Shown piece after piece: positions 51,422-61,009 of a stretch of DNA of 64,000 bases. The position numbers and the translations under genes are program-made. Every line of letters begins with the position of its first letter. Position 1 is the stretch's first letter. Under the pieces are notes generated by a model. The model ran no database searches. It was not told where the DNA came from and saw only the letters and a program-made list of their open reading frames with translations. The DNA is taken from the NCBI RefSeq assembly GCF_001425625.1, contig NZ_LMCP01000045.1, positions 255,263 through 319,262 of the forward strand, read 5' to 3'. The DNA is from Mesorhizobium sp. Root102. Its GTDB lineage: Bacteria; Pseudomonadota; Alphaproteobacteria; Rhizobiales; Rhizobiaceae.

Positions 51422-51644
51422 GACGTGCACCCCTTCGAGAGGGTAACTTGGCACCGCTTATTTATTCAGTCAAATGGAATTCAAAAATAAATTGATAGCG
51501 GAGTTTTTCCAAAAGAAGGCCGCGGAGGGCGTATTCGGTTCAGGACCTGCTTACGCACCGCCCTGGCTGATTGCCGCCATGTCGAAACGGTTTCAAAGGT
51601 GGGCGAACCCCGCGACCGTTGATCCGACAAAGCATGGAGCAAAG

Positions 51645-52823
51645 ATGATTGAATTGCCGTTTGCCCGCAACGAGTACCAGCAGCGGCTGCGCAAGATCCG
51701 CACCGAGATGGCCAGGCGCGGTCTCGAGCTCCTTGTTGTCAACGACGTTGCCAACCAGCATTACATCACCGGCTATGATGGCTGGTCATTCTATACGCCG
51801 CAGGTGGTGCTCGTTCCGGTCGAAGACGTCGAGCCGGTCTGGATCGGGCGCGCCATGGATGCGGCCGGCGGTCTTCTGACGGCCTGGATGAAGCCGGAAA
51901 ACGTGGTTGGCTTCCCGGAAGACCACGTCCAGCGCGTCGACCGCCATCCCATGGACTGGATCGCGAATTGGATCGTCGCGAAGGGCTGGGGTATCAGACA
52001 CATCGGCATCGAACTCGAAGCCTACTATTTCTCGCCGAAAGGGCACGCCCGGCTCGTCGCCGGACTTCCCAACGCAAAATGGCATGATGCCGATCTGCTG
52101 GTGAACTGGATCCGCGCGGTCAAATCGGCGCCCGAGATCGCCTATTTGCGCAAGGCCTCGACCTTGGCGGAGGCGGCGGTCACACGGGCCTTCGAAGTGA
52201 TCGCGCCGGGCGTTCGCGAGTGCGATGCCATCGCCGCCATCCAGGCTGCGCAGATCGCCGGCAGCCCGGACTTCGCGGGCGACATCACCGCGCTGCCGCC
52301 GACAATTCTCGGCGGCGAAAATGCTTCCGCACCGCACATCATGTGGAGCGACAGGCGGTTCGGGGAAAACGAGACGATTGCCCTGGAGCTTGCCGGGGTC
52401 TGCCGCCGCTATGCCGCCGGGCTGGCAAGAACCCTGCAACTCGGCAAAACGCCGACAAATGTCTCGGATACGGCCAAAGCAGTGATCGAAGGCATGGACG
52501 CGGTGCTCGATGCGGTCAGGCCGGGAACATCAGCCGAAGCGGTAGAGGGCGCCTGGCGCAAGGTCATTCAACGCTACGGATTGAAGAAGGAGTCGCGCAT
52601 CGGCTATTCCATCGGCGTCGCCTATCCGCCGGATTGGGGCGAACACACGATCAGCCTCAGGCCGGGCGACAAGACTATGCTTGAACCGGGCAACGTCGTT
52701 CATTCCATCCTCGGCATGTGGATGGACGGCTGGGGCATCGAGATCAGCGAGACCATCCTGGTCACCGAAACCGGCAATGAGACGCTGACGAGGTTCCCGC
52801 GAGAGATCCATGTCAAATCCTGA
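51645..52823 (+). CDS. M24 family (aminopeptidase P / DoeA-like) hydrolase
   Basis: The 392-residue protein has the creatinase-like N-terminal domain (YQQRLRKIRTEMARRGLELL, then HYITGYDGWSFYTPQVVLV) and the pita-bread C-terminal domain with ALELAGVCRRYAAGL near residue 245 and IGVAYPPDWGEHTISL near 325. Where M24 metallopeptidases carry the metal-binding aspartates, ELAG...RRYAAGL has none, as in creatinase and ectoine hydrolase (DoeA), which act without metal. TGYDGWSFY is typical for the DoeA group. A cyclic-amidine or small-peptide substrate is likely. ATG at 51645 has GGAG 6-7 bases upstream; the frame opens earlier at 51474. Confidence 0.85.
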   Translation: MIELPFARNEYQQRLRKIRTEMARRGLELLVVNDVANQHYITGYDGWSFYTPQVVLVPVEDVEPVWIGRAMDAAGGLLTAWMKPENVVGFPEDHVQRVDRHPMDWIANWIVAKGWGIRHIGIELEAYYFSPKGHARLVAGLPNAKWHDADLLVNWIRAVKSAPEIAYLRKASTLAEAAVTRAFEVIAPGVRECDAIAAIQAAQIAGSPDFAGDITALPPTILGGENASAPHIMWSDRRFGENETIALELAGVCRRYAAGLARTLQLGKTPTNVSDTAKAVIEGMDAVLDAVRPGTSAEAVEGAWRKVIQRYGLKKESRIGYSIGVAYPPDWGEHTISLRPGDKTMLEPGNVVHSILGMWMDGWGIEISETILVTETGNETLTRFPREIHVKS

Positions 52824-54048
52824 GGATCCGGCCATGGCAGGCGGTTCTGCAATTCCCGGCACGATCGATATCGATGCCGGAATTCTCGACCGGATGATCG
52901 AGATCCGCCGCCATCTGCACCGCAATCCGGAGCTCTCGAACCGCGAAGTCAACACGCAGCGTTATCTCAGGCAGATGCTGGCCGGGCAGGGAATTGCCGG
53001 CATTCGCGACGTGGCGGGCTTTGGCCTGGCGGTCGACATTGTCGGCACCGGCAAGCCGTCAAATCGAAAGCTGGCCATTCGCGCCGACATCGATGCCTTG
53101 CCGATCGCGGAGGAATCCGGTGTCGAATTCGCATCGATGAACCCAGGCGTGATGCATGCCTGCGGCCATGACGCCCACGCATCGATGGCCTTTGCGGTTG
53201 CCGAGCATCTTCACCAGTCAAGGAACAGTTTTGGCGGGACCGTCCGTCTGATCTTCCAGCCGGCGGAGGAAGACGATCCGTCGGGAGGCAAGAGGGTGGT
53301 GGAAGAGGGGCTTCTCGACGATATCGACGCCGCTATCTGCGTCCACGTCGATCCATACACGCCGACCGGTAAGATCGCCGTGAGTTCCGGTCCGTATACT
53401 CTGGCCTGCGATACATTTGACGTTGTCGTCACCGGCTCGGCCGCGCATGCGGCAAAGCCGTATGAGGGCATCGATGCGATCCCCGTGGCCTGCTCCATGG
53501 TGGGGGAATTGCAGAAGATCGTTTCGCGCGAGATCGATCCCTACGATCCGCTGGTCATTTCCGTCACCGGCATCAATGGCGGCAACGCCTACAACGTGAT
53601 CGCCGGCAAGGTCACCTTGAAAGGGACTATCCGCAGCGGCAGCGACGCCACCCGCGAACGAGCCTGGCGGCGCGTTCGTGCGATACTGGAGGCAATAGCG
53701 ACGGCCCATGGCGCCAGTGTGCAGCTCGACATCCACAAGGGCGAACCCGGCGTCGTCAACGACGTCGAGATGACCGAGCTGATTGTCGCCAGTGCCAAGG
53801 CCTGTGTCGGGCCCGACAATGTCCTCAACACGCCAGGATGGACCATTGCGGACGACTTTGGCTACTACAGCGAGAAGCGTCCGTCGGTCTACTTCCGGCT
53901 CGGCATCCGCAACGAGGCGGTCGGATCGGTGTTTCCGCTTCACCATGCCAGGTTTCGCGTCGATGAGGCCGCCTTGAAAGTCGGTGCCGCCACCCTGGTT
54001 TCGGCGGTGACCGCGTTCCTGTCGATGCACCGGGAAAATGCCGACTGA
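52810..54048 (+). CDS. M20 family amidohydrolase (N-acyl-amino acid / hippurate hydrolase type)
   Basis: The 412-residue protein has the M20D metal-binding motifs IRADIDALPI near residue 93, MHACGHDAHASMAF near 114, FQPAEEDDPSGG near 151 with the general-base glutamate, and HVDPYTP near 180, and ends with a histidine ligand in PLHHARF near 378. The dimerisation domain lies at about 200-310. It should hydrolyse an N-acyl bond of an amino acid. Its start overlaps the M24 gene by 14 bases, so the two hydrolases are coupled and may act in series. It is not the DoeB type, which belongs to another family. Confidence 0.9.
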   Translation: MSNPEDPAMAGGSAIPGTIDIDAGILDRMIEIRRHLHRNPELSNREVNTQRYLRQMLAGQGIAGIRDVAGFGLAVDIVGTGKPSNRKLAIRADIDALPIAEESGVEFASMNPGVMHACGHDAHASMAFAVAEHLHQSRNSFGGTVRLIFQPAEEDDPSGGKRVVEEGLLDDIDAAICVHVDPYTPTGKIAVSSGPYTLACDTFDVVVTGSAAHAAKPYEGIDAIPVACSMVGELQKIVSREIDPYDPLVISVTGINGGNAYNVIAGKVTLKGTIRSGSDATRERAWRRVRAILEAIATAHGASVQLDIHKGEPGVVNDVEMTELIVASAKACVGPDNVLNTPGWTIADDFGYYSEKRPSVYFRLGIRNEAVGSVFPLHHARFRVDEAALKVGAATLVSAVTAFLSMHRENAD

Positions 54049-54119
54049 CAAAGGCACGGGATGCAGGGCTCGTGCCGGCATGATGGCCATCAGCCGTGCG
54101 GGGCAGGAGCAAAAAACGC

Positions 54120-55424
54120 TCAGAGGTACTGGGCGACCTTCTTGCCGACAGTCAGGAAGCGCAAGGGATCGATCGCTTCGCCATTGTGGCGGACCTCGTA
54201 GTGCAGATGCGGGCCGGTCGAGCGGCCGCTGCTGCCGGTCTTGCCGATGACGGCGCCGGCATCCAGTTTCTCGCCCACGGTCACGTCGATCTCGCTGAGA
54301 TGCCCATAGCGCGTCGCAAAGCCGTTGCCATGGTCGACTTCAACCATGCGGCCATAGCCGCCGTTCCAGCCTGCCTTGGTGACGACGCCCGGTGCTGTGA
54401 CCTTTGCGGCCATGCCGATCGGCGCCCTGAAATCCATACCTGAATGCAGAGCGGCGGTGCCGAGGATGGGGTCGGTGCGCACGCCGAACGGGCTGGTGAC
54501 GGGGTGACCCGGCGCGGGATTGGTGAGCGGCAGCCGGCGGGCTTCCTTCTTGAGGTGGTCGAGCGCGTCAAGCGCTTCGTCCAACTCCTTGACCTTGCTG
54601 TCGAACATCATCGAGGAGTCGAGCGGGATCAGCGGTCCGCCGGCATCGCTGTCGTTCTTGCCGAAATCGCTATCGACGGGCAGTCCGGCCGCTTGAAGCG
54701 CCTGGGTGATCGCGTCGGCGCTCTTGTAGGCATTGTCGGCAAGCGTGCTGATGCGGGTGATCTGGTCGCTTTCGATGGATTTCAGCGACTGGTTGATCGA
54801 GACGAACAGCTTGTCGGCACGATCCGCGGCTGAATCGTTGGGCAGCGGATCGGAGCGCGTCGACCACAGCGAGAACGGCCTGGTGTCGCCGGCGCCGAGG
54901 TCGGCGCTCAGGCTGGCGACCGCGTAATTCTGCGCGGGCGGGATGATGCTGCCGGTCACTTCGGCGCGTTTGTCCGGCTTGCTCGCCGCTGCCGGATCTT
55001 CGGCCGGCGCCGTTCCGACTTCGCTCTCGGCGCGTTCGAGCAGCGGGCCAAGCCGGCCGTGACGCTGGCTCAACTGGCTCTGGCGTTCAAGCAGTTCGCT
55101 GACCTTGGTTTCCATCAATTGCTGGTCGAGCAACTGGCGGCTGGTGATGCGGTCGACCTGGGCGCGAAGCGCCGAAATGCGATCTTCATAGGCTTGCTGC
55201 ATGCGCGCCTGCCGCGCCGTGGTGGCGCCGATCAGGTCGTCGCGCAGCACGAGATAGGAGGTGGCCATCAGGTAGCCGATGGCAATGGCCGCGAGCGCCG
55301 AGCCGATAAAGGCCACAAGCCAGGGGCGGATCGTGAAGTGCCTGATCTCGTTGCCCCGGGCGATGATGACCGTATGGGGCTCCTTACGCCTGCCGAAGAC
55401 TGCTGACTGACCGGTTGCGTTCAC
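54120..55424 (-). CDS. M23 family metallopeptidase with coiled coil (cell-wall hydrolase or activator)
   Basis: The 434-residue protein has one N-terminal membrane helix (about 34-55, WLVAFIGSALAAIAIGYLMA) after a cytoplasmic tail, a periplasmic coiled coil (about 65-130, RMQQAYEDRISALRAQVDRI), a variable linker, and a C-terminal LytM/M23 domain. The zinc motifs HSGMDF near residue 333, GRMVEVDHGNGFATRYGHLS near 361 and PHLHYEVRHNG near 410 are complete, so it can be active. The start is GTG. A TTAGGGTTAA word at 55473-55482 in its promoter matches the repeats of the EPS promoter at 5353. It may split peptide bonds in peptidoglycan during growth or division. Confidence 0.9.
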   Translation of the reverse strand: MNATGQSAVFGRRKEPHTVIIARGNEIRHFTIRPWLVAFIGSALAAIAIGYLMATSYLVLRDDLIGATTARQARMQQAYEDRISALRAQVDRITSRQLLDQQLMETKVSELLERQSQLSQRHGRLGPLLERAESEVGTAPAEDPAAASKPDKRAEVTGSIIPPAQNYAVASLSADLGAGDTRPFSLWSTRSDPLPNDSAADRADKLFVSINQSLKSIESDQITRISTLADNAYKSADAITQALQAAGLPVDSDFGKNDSDAGGPLIPLDSSMMFDSKVKELDEALDALDHLKKEARRLPLTNPAPGHPVTSPFGVRTDPILGTAALHSGMDFRAPIGMAAKVTAPGVVTKAGWNGGYGRMVEVDHGNGFATRYGHLSEIDVTVGEKLDAGAVIGKTGSSGRSTGPHLHYEVRHNGEAIDPLRFLTVGKKVAQYL

Positions 55425-55574
55425 GGGACCAAGCTTTCGGTTACGACACCACGACAGCTTGATTACACATTATTAGGGTTAACAAAGGCTTGCGGCGCCA
55501 ACTTGCCGCCTGGGATTGACCGTCTGACGGGTATGAGGTTGTGGGGAAGGCGCGTCAGCTGTGCCCGCAAGACC

Positions 55575-56042
55575 TCAAAGCGCGCGAACGGCCGCCAGCA
55601 CGTCCTCGGCATGGCCCTTGACCCGGACCTTGCGCCAAATCCCAGCGATCCGCCCGTCGCGGCCGATCAGGAACGTCGCGCGCTCGACACCCATGTATTT
55701 GCGGCCATACATCGATTTCTCGACCCATAGATGGTAGGCCTCGATCACCTTGCGCTCCTCGTCGGCCGCGAGGTCGATGGTGAGATTGTATTTCGACTTG
55801 AACTTGTCGTGCTTTTTGGCGTTGTCAGGTGAGAGGCCGATCACGACGGCGCCGGCCTTCTCGAACGCCGGCTTCAACTGCGAAAAACTTATTGCCTCTT
55901 GCGTGCAGCTCGTCGTGTCGTCCTGGGGGTAGAAATAGAGGACTGTGGGCTTGCCGAGGGATGAGGCAAGGCTGACTGATCCGCCGCCGTCCCGCGGCAG
56001 GTCGAATTGCGGCGCCAGATCGCCTACGTCGAGGTCAGCCAT
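55575..56042 (-). CDS. bcp: thioredoxin-dependent peroxiredoxin, BCP/PrxQ type
   Basis: The 155-residue cytoplasmic enzyme reduces hydroperoxides. The peroxidatic site is FYPQDDTTSCTQEAISFSQL near residue 39; the usual T-P-G-C reads T-T-S-C, so the cysteine is retained but the proline and glycine are replaced. There is no resolving cysteine five residues later (EAISF), suggesting the 1-Cys variant. VVIGLSPDNAKKHDKF and GVERATFLIGRDGRI complete the AhpC/TSA fold. The ATG at 56042 gives family length; a longer frame reaches 56126. Confidence 0.92.
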   Translation of the reverse strand: MADLDVGDLAPQFDLPRDGGGSVSLASSLGKPTVLYFYPQDDTTSCTQEAISFSQLKPAFEKAGAVVIGLSPDNAKKHDKFKSKYNLTIDLAADEERKVIEAYHLWVEKSMYGRKYMGVERATFLIGRDGRIAGIWRKVRVKGHAEDVLAAVRAL

Positions 56043-56137
56043 ACCGATGCCCTTGTTTGTGGTTACGCGCCAAGCCACACCGATATAGTGTCGAGCGGGG
56101 ATTCGTCCACGATCGAGTTCGTACAACGGAAAATTGC

Positions 56138-59100
56138 GTGGATCAGGAGCAACCGCAGCACGAGAAGATCCGGTTCAGGCGTGATGAGATCACCGACCTG
56201 GGGACCTTTCCGTCGGCGTGCCGCGTGCCGCCGCTCGGTCAGGCGTCGATCGGACGCGGCTTTCGCATGCTGGCAAGGGTATTCGCCGGTTTCGCCAGTC
56301 TCGTCTTGTTGGCGGCCGTCGTTGTCTATCTCATCGGTGCGTCCGGCGTCGGTTCCGAACGGCTTCGCACCGAGGCGGAAACGGCTCTCGAGAAACTGGC
56401 TGGTGTCGATGTCAATGTCGCGGTCGGGCCTGCCCGCATCACGCTCGACAGTTCGAGTTTCATAGCGCTTCAAGTCAGTGACGTCAGCCTGAAGACCGCT
56501 GACGGCAAGCCGATGGCCGATGCCGGCCGCGTGCGCTTTGGCGTGCGCCTGGTTCCGCTGCTGTGGGGAGATGTTCGGCTGACCAGCGCCAGGATCTCCG
56601 ATGCCCGCATCGTCGTGGCTGCGATGCCGTCAGGCGGCGACTGGACTGCCGCCCTGCGCAATGCGGACGGCCTCATCGATCCGGAAAAACTGTCCGTTGC
56701 GGTGTTCGCAAACGTCAACCGTGCACTCGATGCCGTGCGCGAGGATTCGCTGCGCCAGATCGACCTTCGCGACGTCGAATTCGTGCTGCCCGACACCGGA
56801 ACGATCAAGCTCCTCAAGGTCACCGACGCCACTGTCGTGCAGTCGGGAACCGGCGGCATGCGGTTTTCCTCCAAGGCGGATGTCGACGGCAGGACTGTTA
56901 CCGTTGCCGCTTCCGCCACCCGCGATATCGCGGCGCACCGGGTCACGGCACTGGATGCGAGCATCGATCTGGCGGATGCCGGTGACACGAGGGCCGCTGC
57001 CGGCAAGTTGGGCGCGGTCGCGCTGAAACTGACAGGATCGGAGGGGTTCGGCATGAATGCATCGCGGCTGACGGCCGCTTTGTCATCCACGGGTTCCATC
57101 ATCGATCTCGGCACACGCGGGCTGCTGCCGGCAGATGTCGATGTCAATGCGACGCTGGTTGCCGGTAGCAACAAGGTCCAGGTCGACAGATTGCTACTGA
57201 AGACCGGCCGCTCGACATTCGATTTCGCCGGTTCGATCGGGCCGAAGCCGGCAACCGGAGCGGCGGGCGAGGAACCCTCCTATCGTTATGACCTGACCAG
57301 CGACGGTTCGTCGCTGGCGCCTTCGGAGTCGCCTGAGCCAGCGCTCACCTTCCTTGCCCGGATTGCCGGAGTCTACAACACGGTGAGCCACAGACTGGTC
57401 GCCGAGCAGATCGCGCTTCGGTCCGCTGCCTCCGGAGAGGTGCTTGGCACCGCCGCCGTGGCGTTCGTCGACGGCAAGGCCCCGGGGATCAATCTTGCGT
57501 TCAACATCCACAACATGCAGGTCTCCCACGTCAAGCAGCTGTGGCCGTGGTTTTCAGCGCGCAACGCCCGGCTGTGGGTGCTGGCCAATCTGTTCGGCGG
57601 CCGCGTCGTCGACGCCAACCTCCAGTTCCAGGTCGTGCCGGGCCGCCTCGGCAACGGCGTGCCGCTTTCCGCCGATGAGGTGTTCGGTCGCTTCCAGATC
57701 GAGGGATCGCGCTTCGACACCGCCGGCCGCATACCGCCGATACGCGACGCGGTTGGTGTCGTCGGCTTCCACGGCAACGATGTCGATATTTCCCTGTCCT
57801 CGGGCACTGTCTATATGCCCAGCGGCCGCACCGTGGCGGCCAGCAACGGCACGCTGACGGTCGAGGCGGCCAATCGCCCGCCGGTCGTCGGCGCGCTCGA
57901 CATCGACGTTGCTGGCGACGCATCCGCTGTTGCCGAACTCGCATCCTACGAGCCGATCAACGCCATGCGCCACGTCGGTATTCTGCCGGAAGACCTGTCG
58001 GGCAGCGTCACCGGCCACGTCAAGGCGGATATTCCGCTGCAGTCCGGCGTCGACTCCTCGAAGCTCGATTGGCTGGTGTCGCTCGACTACAGCGGTATGT
58101 CGTTGGCCAAGCCTTTCGAGGGGCAGACCGTGACGGATGCCGACGGTTCGATCACGGTCGACCCTGTAAAGGCGGTGATCTCTGCCAAGGCGTCGCTGAA
58201 CGGCATACCGGCCGAACTCGATCTGATCGAGCCGCTCGGCGACGACGGGCCGGCGCGCAGCCGCAAGGTGGCCCTGGTGCTCGACGACAAGATCCGCGCC
58301 GCCGCCATGCCCGGTTTGAAGGCGCTGCTTGGCGGAACGGTGAAGGTCGCGATCGACAAGAGCGGCAGCGGCGACCAGAACGTTTCGGCCGATCTGACCA
58401 ATGCCAGGCTGGACATTCCCTGGGCGGGTTGGAGCAAGGGGGCAGGGGTTCCCGCCAATGTCACCTTCGTCATGACCAAGTCCGGCGACACCACGACGCT
58501 GTCCGACTTTAATCTCGACGGAAAGACCTTCTCCATCGACGGCAGCATCGTGCTGGTCAACAGCGCGCTGTCGTCGGCGCGGTTCAGCAAGGTCACCTTG
58601 AACAGGGGTGACGACGTTGCGGTGTCGGTGAAGCGATCCGGTAAGGGCTATGCGGTCGACATATCAGGCAACGCGCTGGATGCACGCTCGCTCATCAAGC
58701 AGTTTACCTCGGACGTCGACACCGCCACCAAAACCACCGGTTCGGATGCCATTTCCGTTAGCGCCGATGTCGAACAGTTGACCGGTTTCCACGACGAGCA
58801 ATTGTCCAATCTGAAGCTCGACTACAGCGCGGCCGGTTCGCGGGTGAACGGGCTGAAGGTCAGCGCCACGGCAAGTTCGGGCGCTGCGATCAGCATCAGC
58901 AACACCACCGGCGCCGGCCGGCGCGCGCTGAACATGCAGTCCGCGGACGCCGGCGCCATCCTCAGGTTCCTCAACATCTACGAGCATATGGAAGGCGGAG
59001 CGATCACGCTGGCGCTGGCGGGGCCGAGCGACGGATCGCTGAAGGGCAAGGTCGACACCAGCAACTTTTTCGTGGTCAACGAACCGAAACTCGCCTCCAT

Positions 59101-59518
59101 CGTCTCGACCACGCCGGCCGGCGACAACCGCAGCCTCAATCAGGCGGTCAAGGGCAAGCTGGACACGTCGCGGGTGAAGTTCGAACGCGGCTACGCCGAG
59201 ATCGACAAGGGCAGCGGCTATCTGAAACTGGCCAATGGCGTGCTGCGCGGCCCGCGCATCGGCACGACGTTTCAGGGCACGCTCTACGACCAGGACAACA
59301 ACATGGACATGACCGGCACCTTCATGCCGGTCTACGGCCTCAATCGCATCTTCGGCGAATTGCCCATCGTTGGCGCGCTGCTCGGCAATGGCCGCGACCG
59401 TGGCCTGATCGGCGTCACCTACCGGCTGAAGGGCAACGCCAACAAGCCGCTGCTGGACGTCAATCCGCTGTCGGTGATCGCGCCTGGAATATTCAGGTCG
59501 ATCTTCGAGTACCGCTGA
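56138..59518 (+). CDS. large AsmA/YhdP-like envelope protein (DUF3971 / AsmA C-terminal)
   Basis: The 1126-residue protein has one N-terminal membrane helix near residues 50-70 (VFAGFASLVLLAAVVVYLIG) and a very long periplasmic body of short beta strands, the bridge-like layout of the AsmA/YhdP/TamB group, thought to move phospholipids between membranes. The C-terminal AsmA domain shows MTGTFMPVYGLNRIFGELPIVGALLG near residue 1062 in two halves. GTG at 56138 (DQEQPQHEKI) is preferred, with GGAAAA before it; the open frame starts at 56057. It stands alone, convergent with tyrS by 6 bases. Confidence 0.9.
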   Translation: MDQEQPQHEKIRFRRDEITDLGTFPSACRVPPLGQASIGRGFRMLARVFAGFASLVLLAAVVVYLIGASGVGSERLRTEAETALEKLAGVDVNVAVGPARITLDSSSFIALQVSDVSLKTADGKPMADAGRVRFGVRLVPLLWGDVRLTSARISDARIVVAAMPSGGDWTAALRNADGLIDPEKLSVAVFANVNRALDAVREDSLRQIDLRDVEFVLPDTGTIKLLKVTDATVVQSGTGGMRFSSKADVDGRTVTVAASATRDIAAHRVTALDASIDLADAGDTRAAAGKLGAVALKLTGSEGFGMNASRLTAALSSTGSIIDLGTRGLLPADVDVNATLVAGSNKVQVDRLLLKTGRSTFDFAGSIGPKPATGAAGEEPSYRYDLTSDGSSLAPSESPEPALTFLARIAGVYNTVSHRLVAEQIALRSAASGEVLGTAAVAFVDGKAPGINLAFNIHNMQVSHVKQLWPWFSARNARLWVLANLFGGRVVDANLQFQVVPGRLGNGVPLSADEVFGRFQIEGSRFDTAGRIPPIRDAVGVVGFHGNDVDISLSSGTVYMPSGRTVAASNGTLTVEAANRPPVVGALDIDVAGDASAVAELASYEPINAMRHVGILPEDLSGSVTGHVKADIPLQSGVDSSKLDWLVSLDYSGMSLAKPFEGQTVTDADGSITVDPVKAVISAKASLNGIPAELDLIEPLGDDGPARSRKVALVLDDKIRAAAMPGLKALLGGTVKVAIDKSGSGDQNVSADLTNARLDIPWAGWSKGAGVPANVTFVMTKSGDTTTLSDFNLDGKTFSIDGSIVLVNSALSSARFSKVTLNRGDDVAVSVKRSGKGYAVDISGNALDARSLIKQFTSDVDTATKTTGSDAISVSADVEQLTGFHDEQLSNLKLDYSAAGSRVNGLKVSATASSGAAISISNTTGAGRRALNMQSADAGAILRFLNIYEHMEGGAITLALAGPSDGSLKGKVDTSNFFVVNEPKLASIVSTTPAGDNRSLNQAVKGKLDTSRVKFERGYAEIDKGSGYLKLANGVLRGPRIGTTFQGTLYDQDNNMDMTGTFMPVYGLNRIFGELPIVGALLGNGRDRGLIGVTYRLKGNANKPLLDVNPLSVIAPGIFRSIFEYR

Positions 59519-59524
59519 TCGAGG

Positions 59525-60778
59525 TCAAATAGGTCGTACCAGAATGTGCTTTTTCCTACCGAGTGAGAGCTTTACGACGTTTTCCGGACTCAAATCCTTT
59601 GAAGTCACCAGCCGGCGCTCGTCGCTGACCGGCTCGTCGTTCAGGCGCACCGCACCGCCCTGCACATGCCGCCGCGCCTCGCCGTTCGATGCCGCCAGTC
59701 CGGCGGTGACGAGCAGCGACAGGACGCCGACGCCGGCTTCGAGCGCTGCCTTGTCAACCTCGACGGTCGGCAAAGATTCGGCGAGCGCGCCTTCCTCGAA
59801 CGTCTTGCGCGCCGTATCGCTGGCTTGCTCCGCGGCTGCGCGGCCATGCAGCAGGGCGGTGATCTCGGTGGCGAGGATTTTCTTCGCCTCATTGATCTCG
59901 GATCCGCCGAGCCGCCCGAGCCGCGCGACCTCGTCCAGCGGCAGCGTCGTGTACAGTTTCAGGAAGCGGGCAACGTCGGCATCCTCGGTGTTGCGCCAGT
60001 ACTGCCAGAATTCATAGGGGCTCAGCATCTCCGCATCGAGCCAGACCGCACCCGAGGCCGACTTGCCCATCTTGGCGCCCGACGAGGTGGTGAGCAACGG
60101 CGTGGTCAGCGCATAGAGTTGCGCGTCCTCCATGCGGCGGCCGAGATCGATGCCGTTGATGATGTTGCCCCATTGGTCGGAGCCGCCCATCTGCAGGCGG
60201 CAGCCGAGACGCTTGTAAAGCTCGACGAAATCATAGGCCTGCAGGATCATGTAGTTGAATTCGAGGAACGACAGCGACTGCTCGCGGTCGAGCCGCAGCT
60301 TGACGGAATCGAAGGCCAGCATGCGGTTGACGGAAAAGTGACGGCCAACGTCGCGCAGGAAATTGACGTAGTTGATCTCCATCAGCCAGTCGGCGTTGTT
60401 GACCATGATCGCGTCATTCGGACCGCTGCCGAACTTGAGGTAGGGCATGAAGTTGCGGCCGATGCCGGCGAGGTTGTCTTCGATGTCCTGCGGGGTCAAA
60501 AGCTTGCGGGCCTCGTCCTTGAACGACGGGTCGCCGATCATCGAGGTGCCGCCGCCCATCAGTGCTATCGGTCGATGACCCGTCTGCTGCAGCCAATGCA
60601 GCATCATGATCTGGATCAGCGAGCCGGCGTGCAGGCTCTTGGCGGTGGCGTCGAAGCCGATATAGGCCGTCACCGTCTCCTTGGCGAAGATAGCGTCGAG
60701 GCCGGCATCATCCGAAGTCTGGTGGATGAAACCGCGCTCGCTCATCGTGCGCAGGAAATCGGATTTGAAGACGGACAT
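59525..60778 (-). CDS. tyrS: tyrosyl-tRNA synthetase
   Basis: The 417-residue class I synthetase has the HIGH-like site SLHAGSLIQI near residue 45, the tyrosine-binding QAYDFVELYK and MGGSDQWGNI near 185, and KMGKSASG near 230 as the KMSKS loop. A C-terminal S4 RNA-binding domain follows (ASNGEARRHVQGGAVRLNDE near 360). It charges tRNA-Tyr with tyrosine. The start at 60778 (MSVFKSDFLR) follows GGGAAAG. The gene is convergent with the AsmA-like gene and divergent from the GT39 gene. Confidence 0.97.
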   Translation of the reverse strand: MSVFKSDFLRTMSERGFIHQTSDDAGLDAIFAKETVTAYIGFDATAKSLHAGSLIQIMMLHWLQQTGHRPIALMGGGTSMIGDPSFKDEARKLLTPQDIEDNLAGIGRNFMPYLKFGSGPNDAIMVNNADWLMEINYVNFLRDVGRHFSVNRMLAFDSVKLRLDREQSLSFLEFNYMILQAYDFVELYKRLGCRLQMGGSDQWGNIINGIDLGRRMEDAQLYALTTPLLTTSSGAKMGKSASGAVWLDAEMLSPYEFWQYWRNTEDADVARFLKLYTTLPLDEVARLGRLGGSEINEAKKILATEITALLHGRAAAEQASDTARKTFEEGALAESLPTVEVDKAALEAGVGVLSLLVTAGLAASNGEARRHVQGGAVRLNDEPVSDERRLVTSKDLSPENVVKLSLGRKKHILVRPI

Positions 60779-61009
60779 TGTTTCTTTCCCGAAAGCGCCC
60801 GGCCGCTGTGGCTCGGGTGTGCATGAACGCGGGCGTTTAGCATCCAAGCGCGATCAGCAAAAGTGGAATCCGGGTCTTGCTGCGTGCGTGGATGGCCAGG
60901 CCACTTCTTGCCTCGTGCATTTGGCTAGCGTATTGAGGCGCCGCGCAGGGGCAGGACCTGAAGCGCCGCGACGGGGCCATCCCGCAAATCGGATCCGGAA
61001 AGCTCCGCG

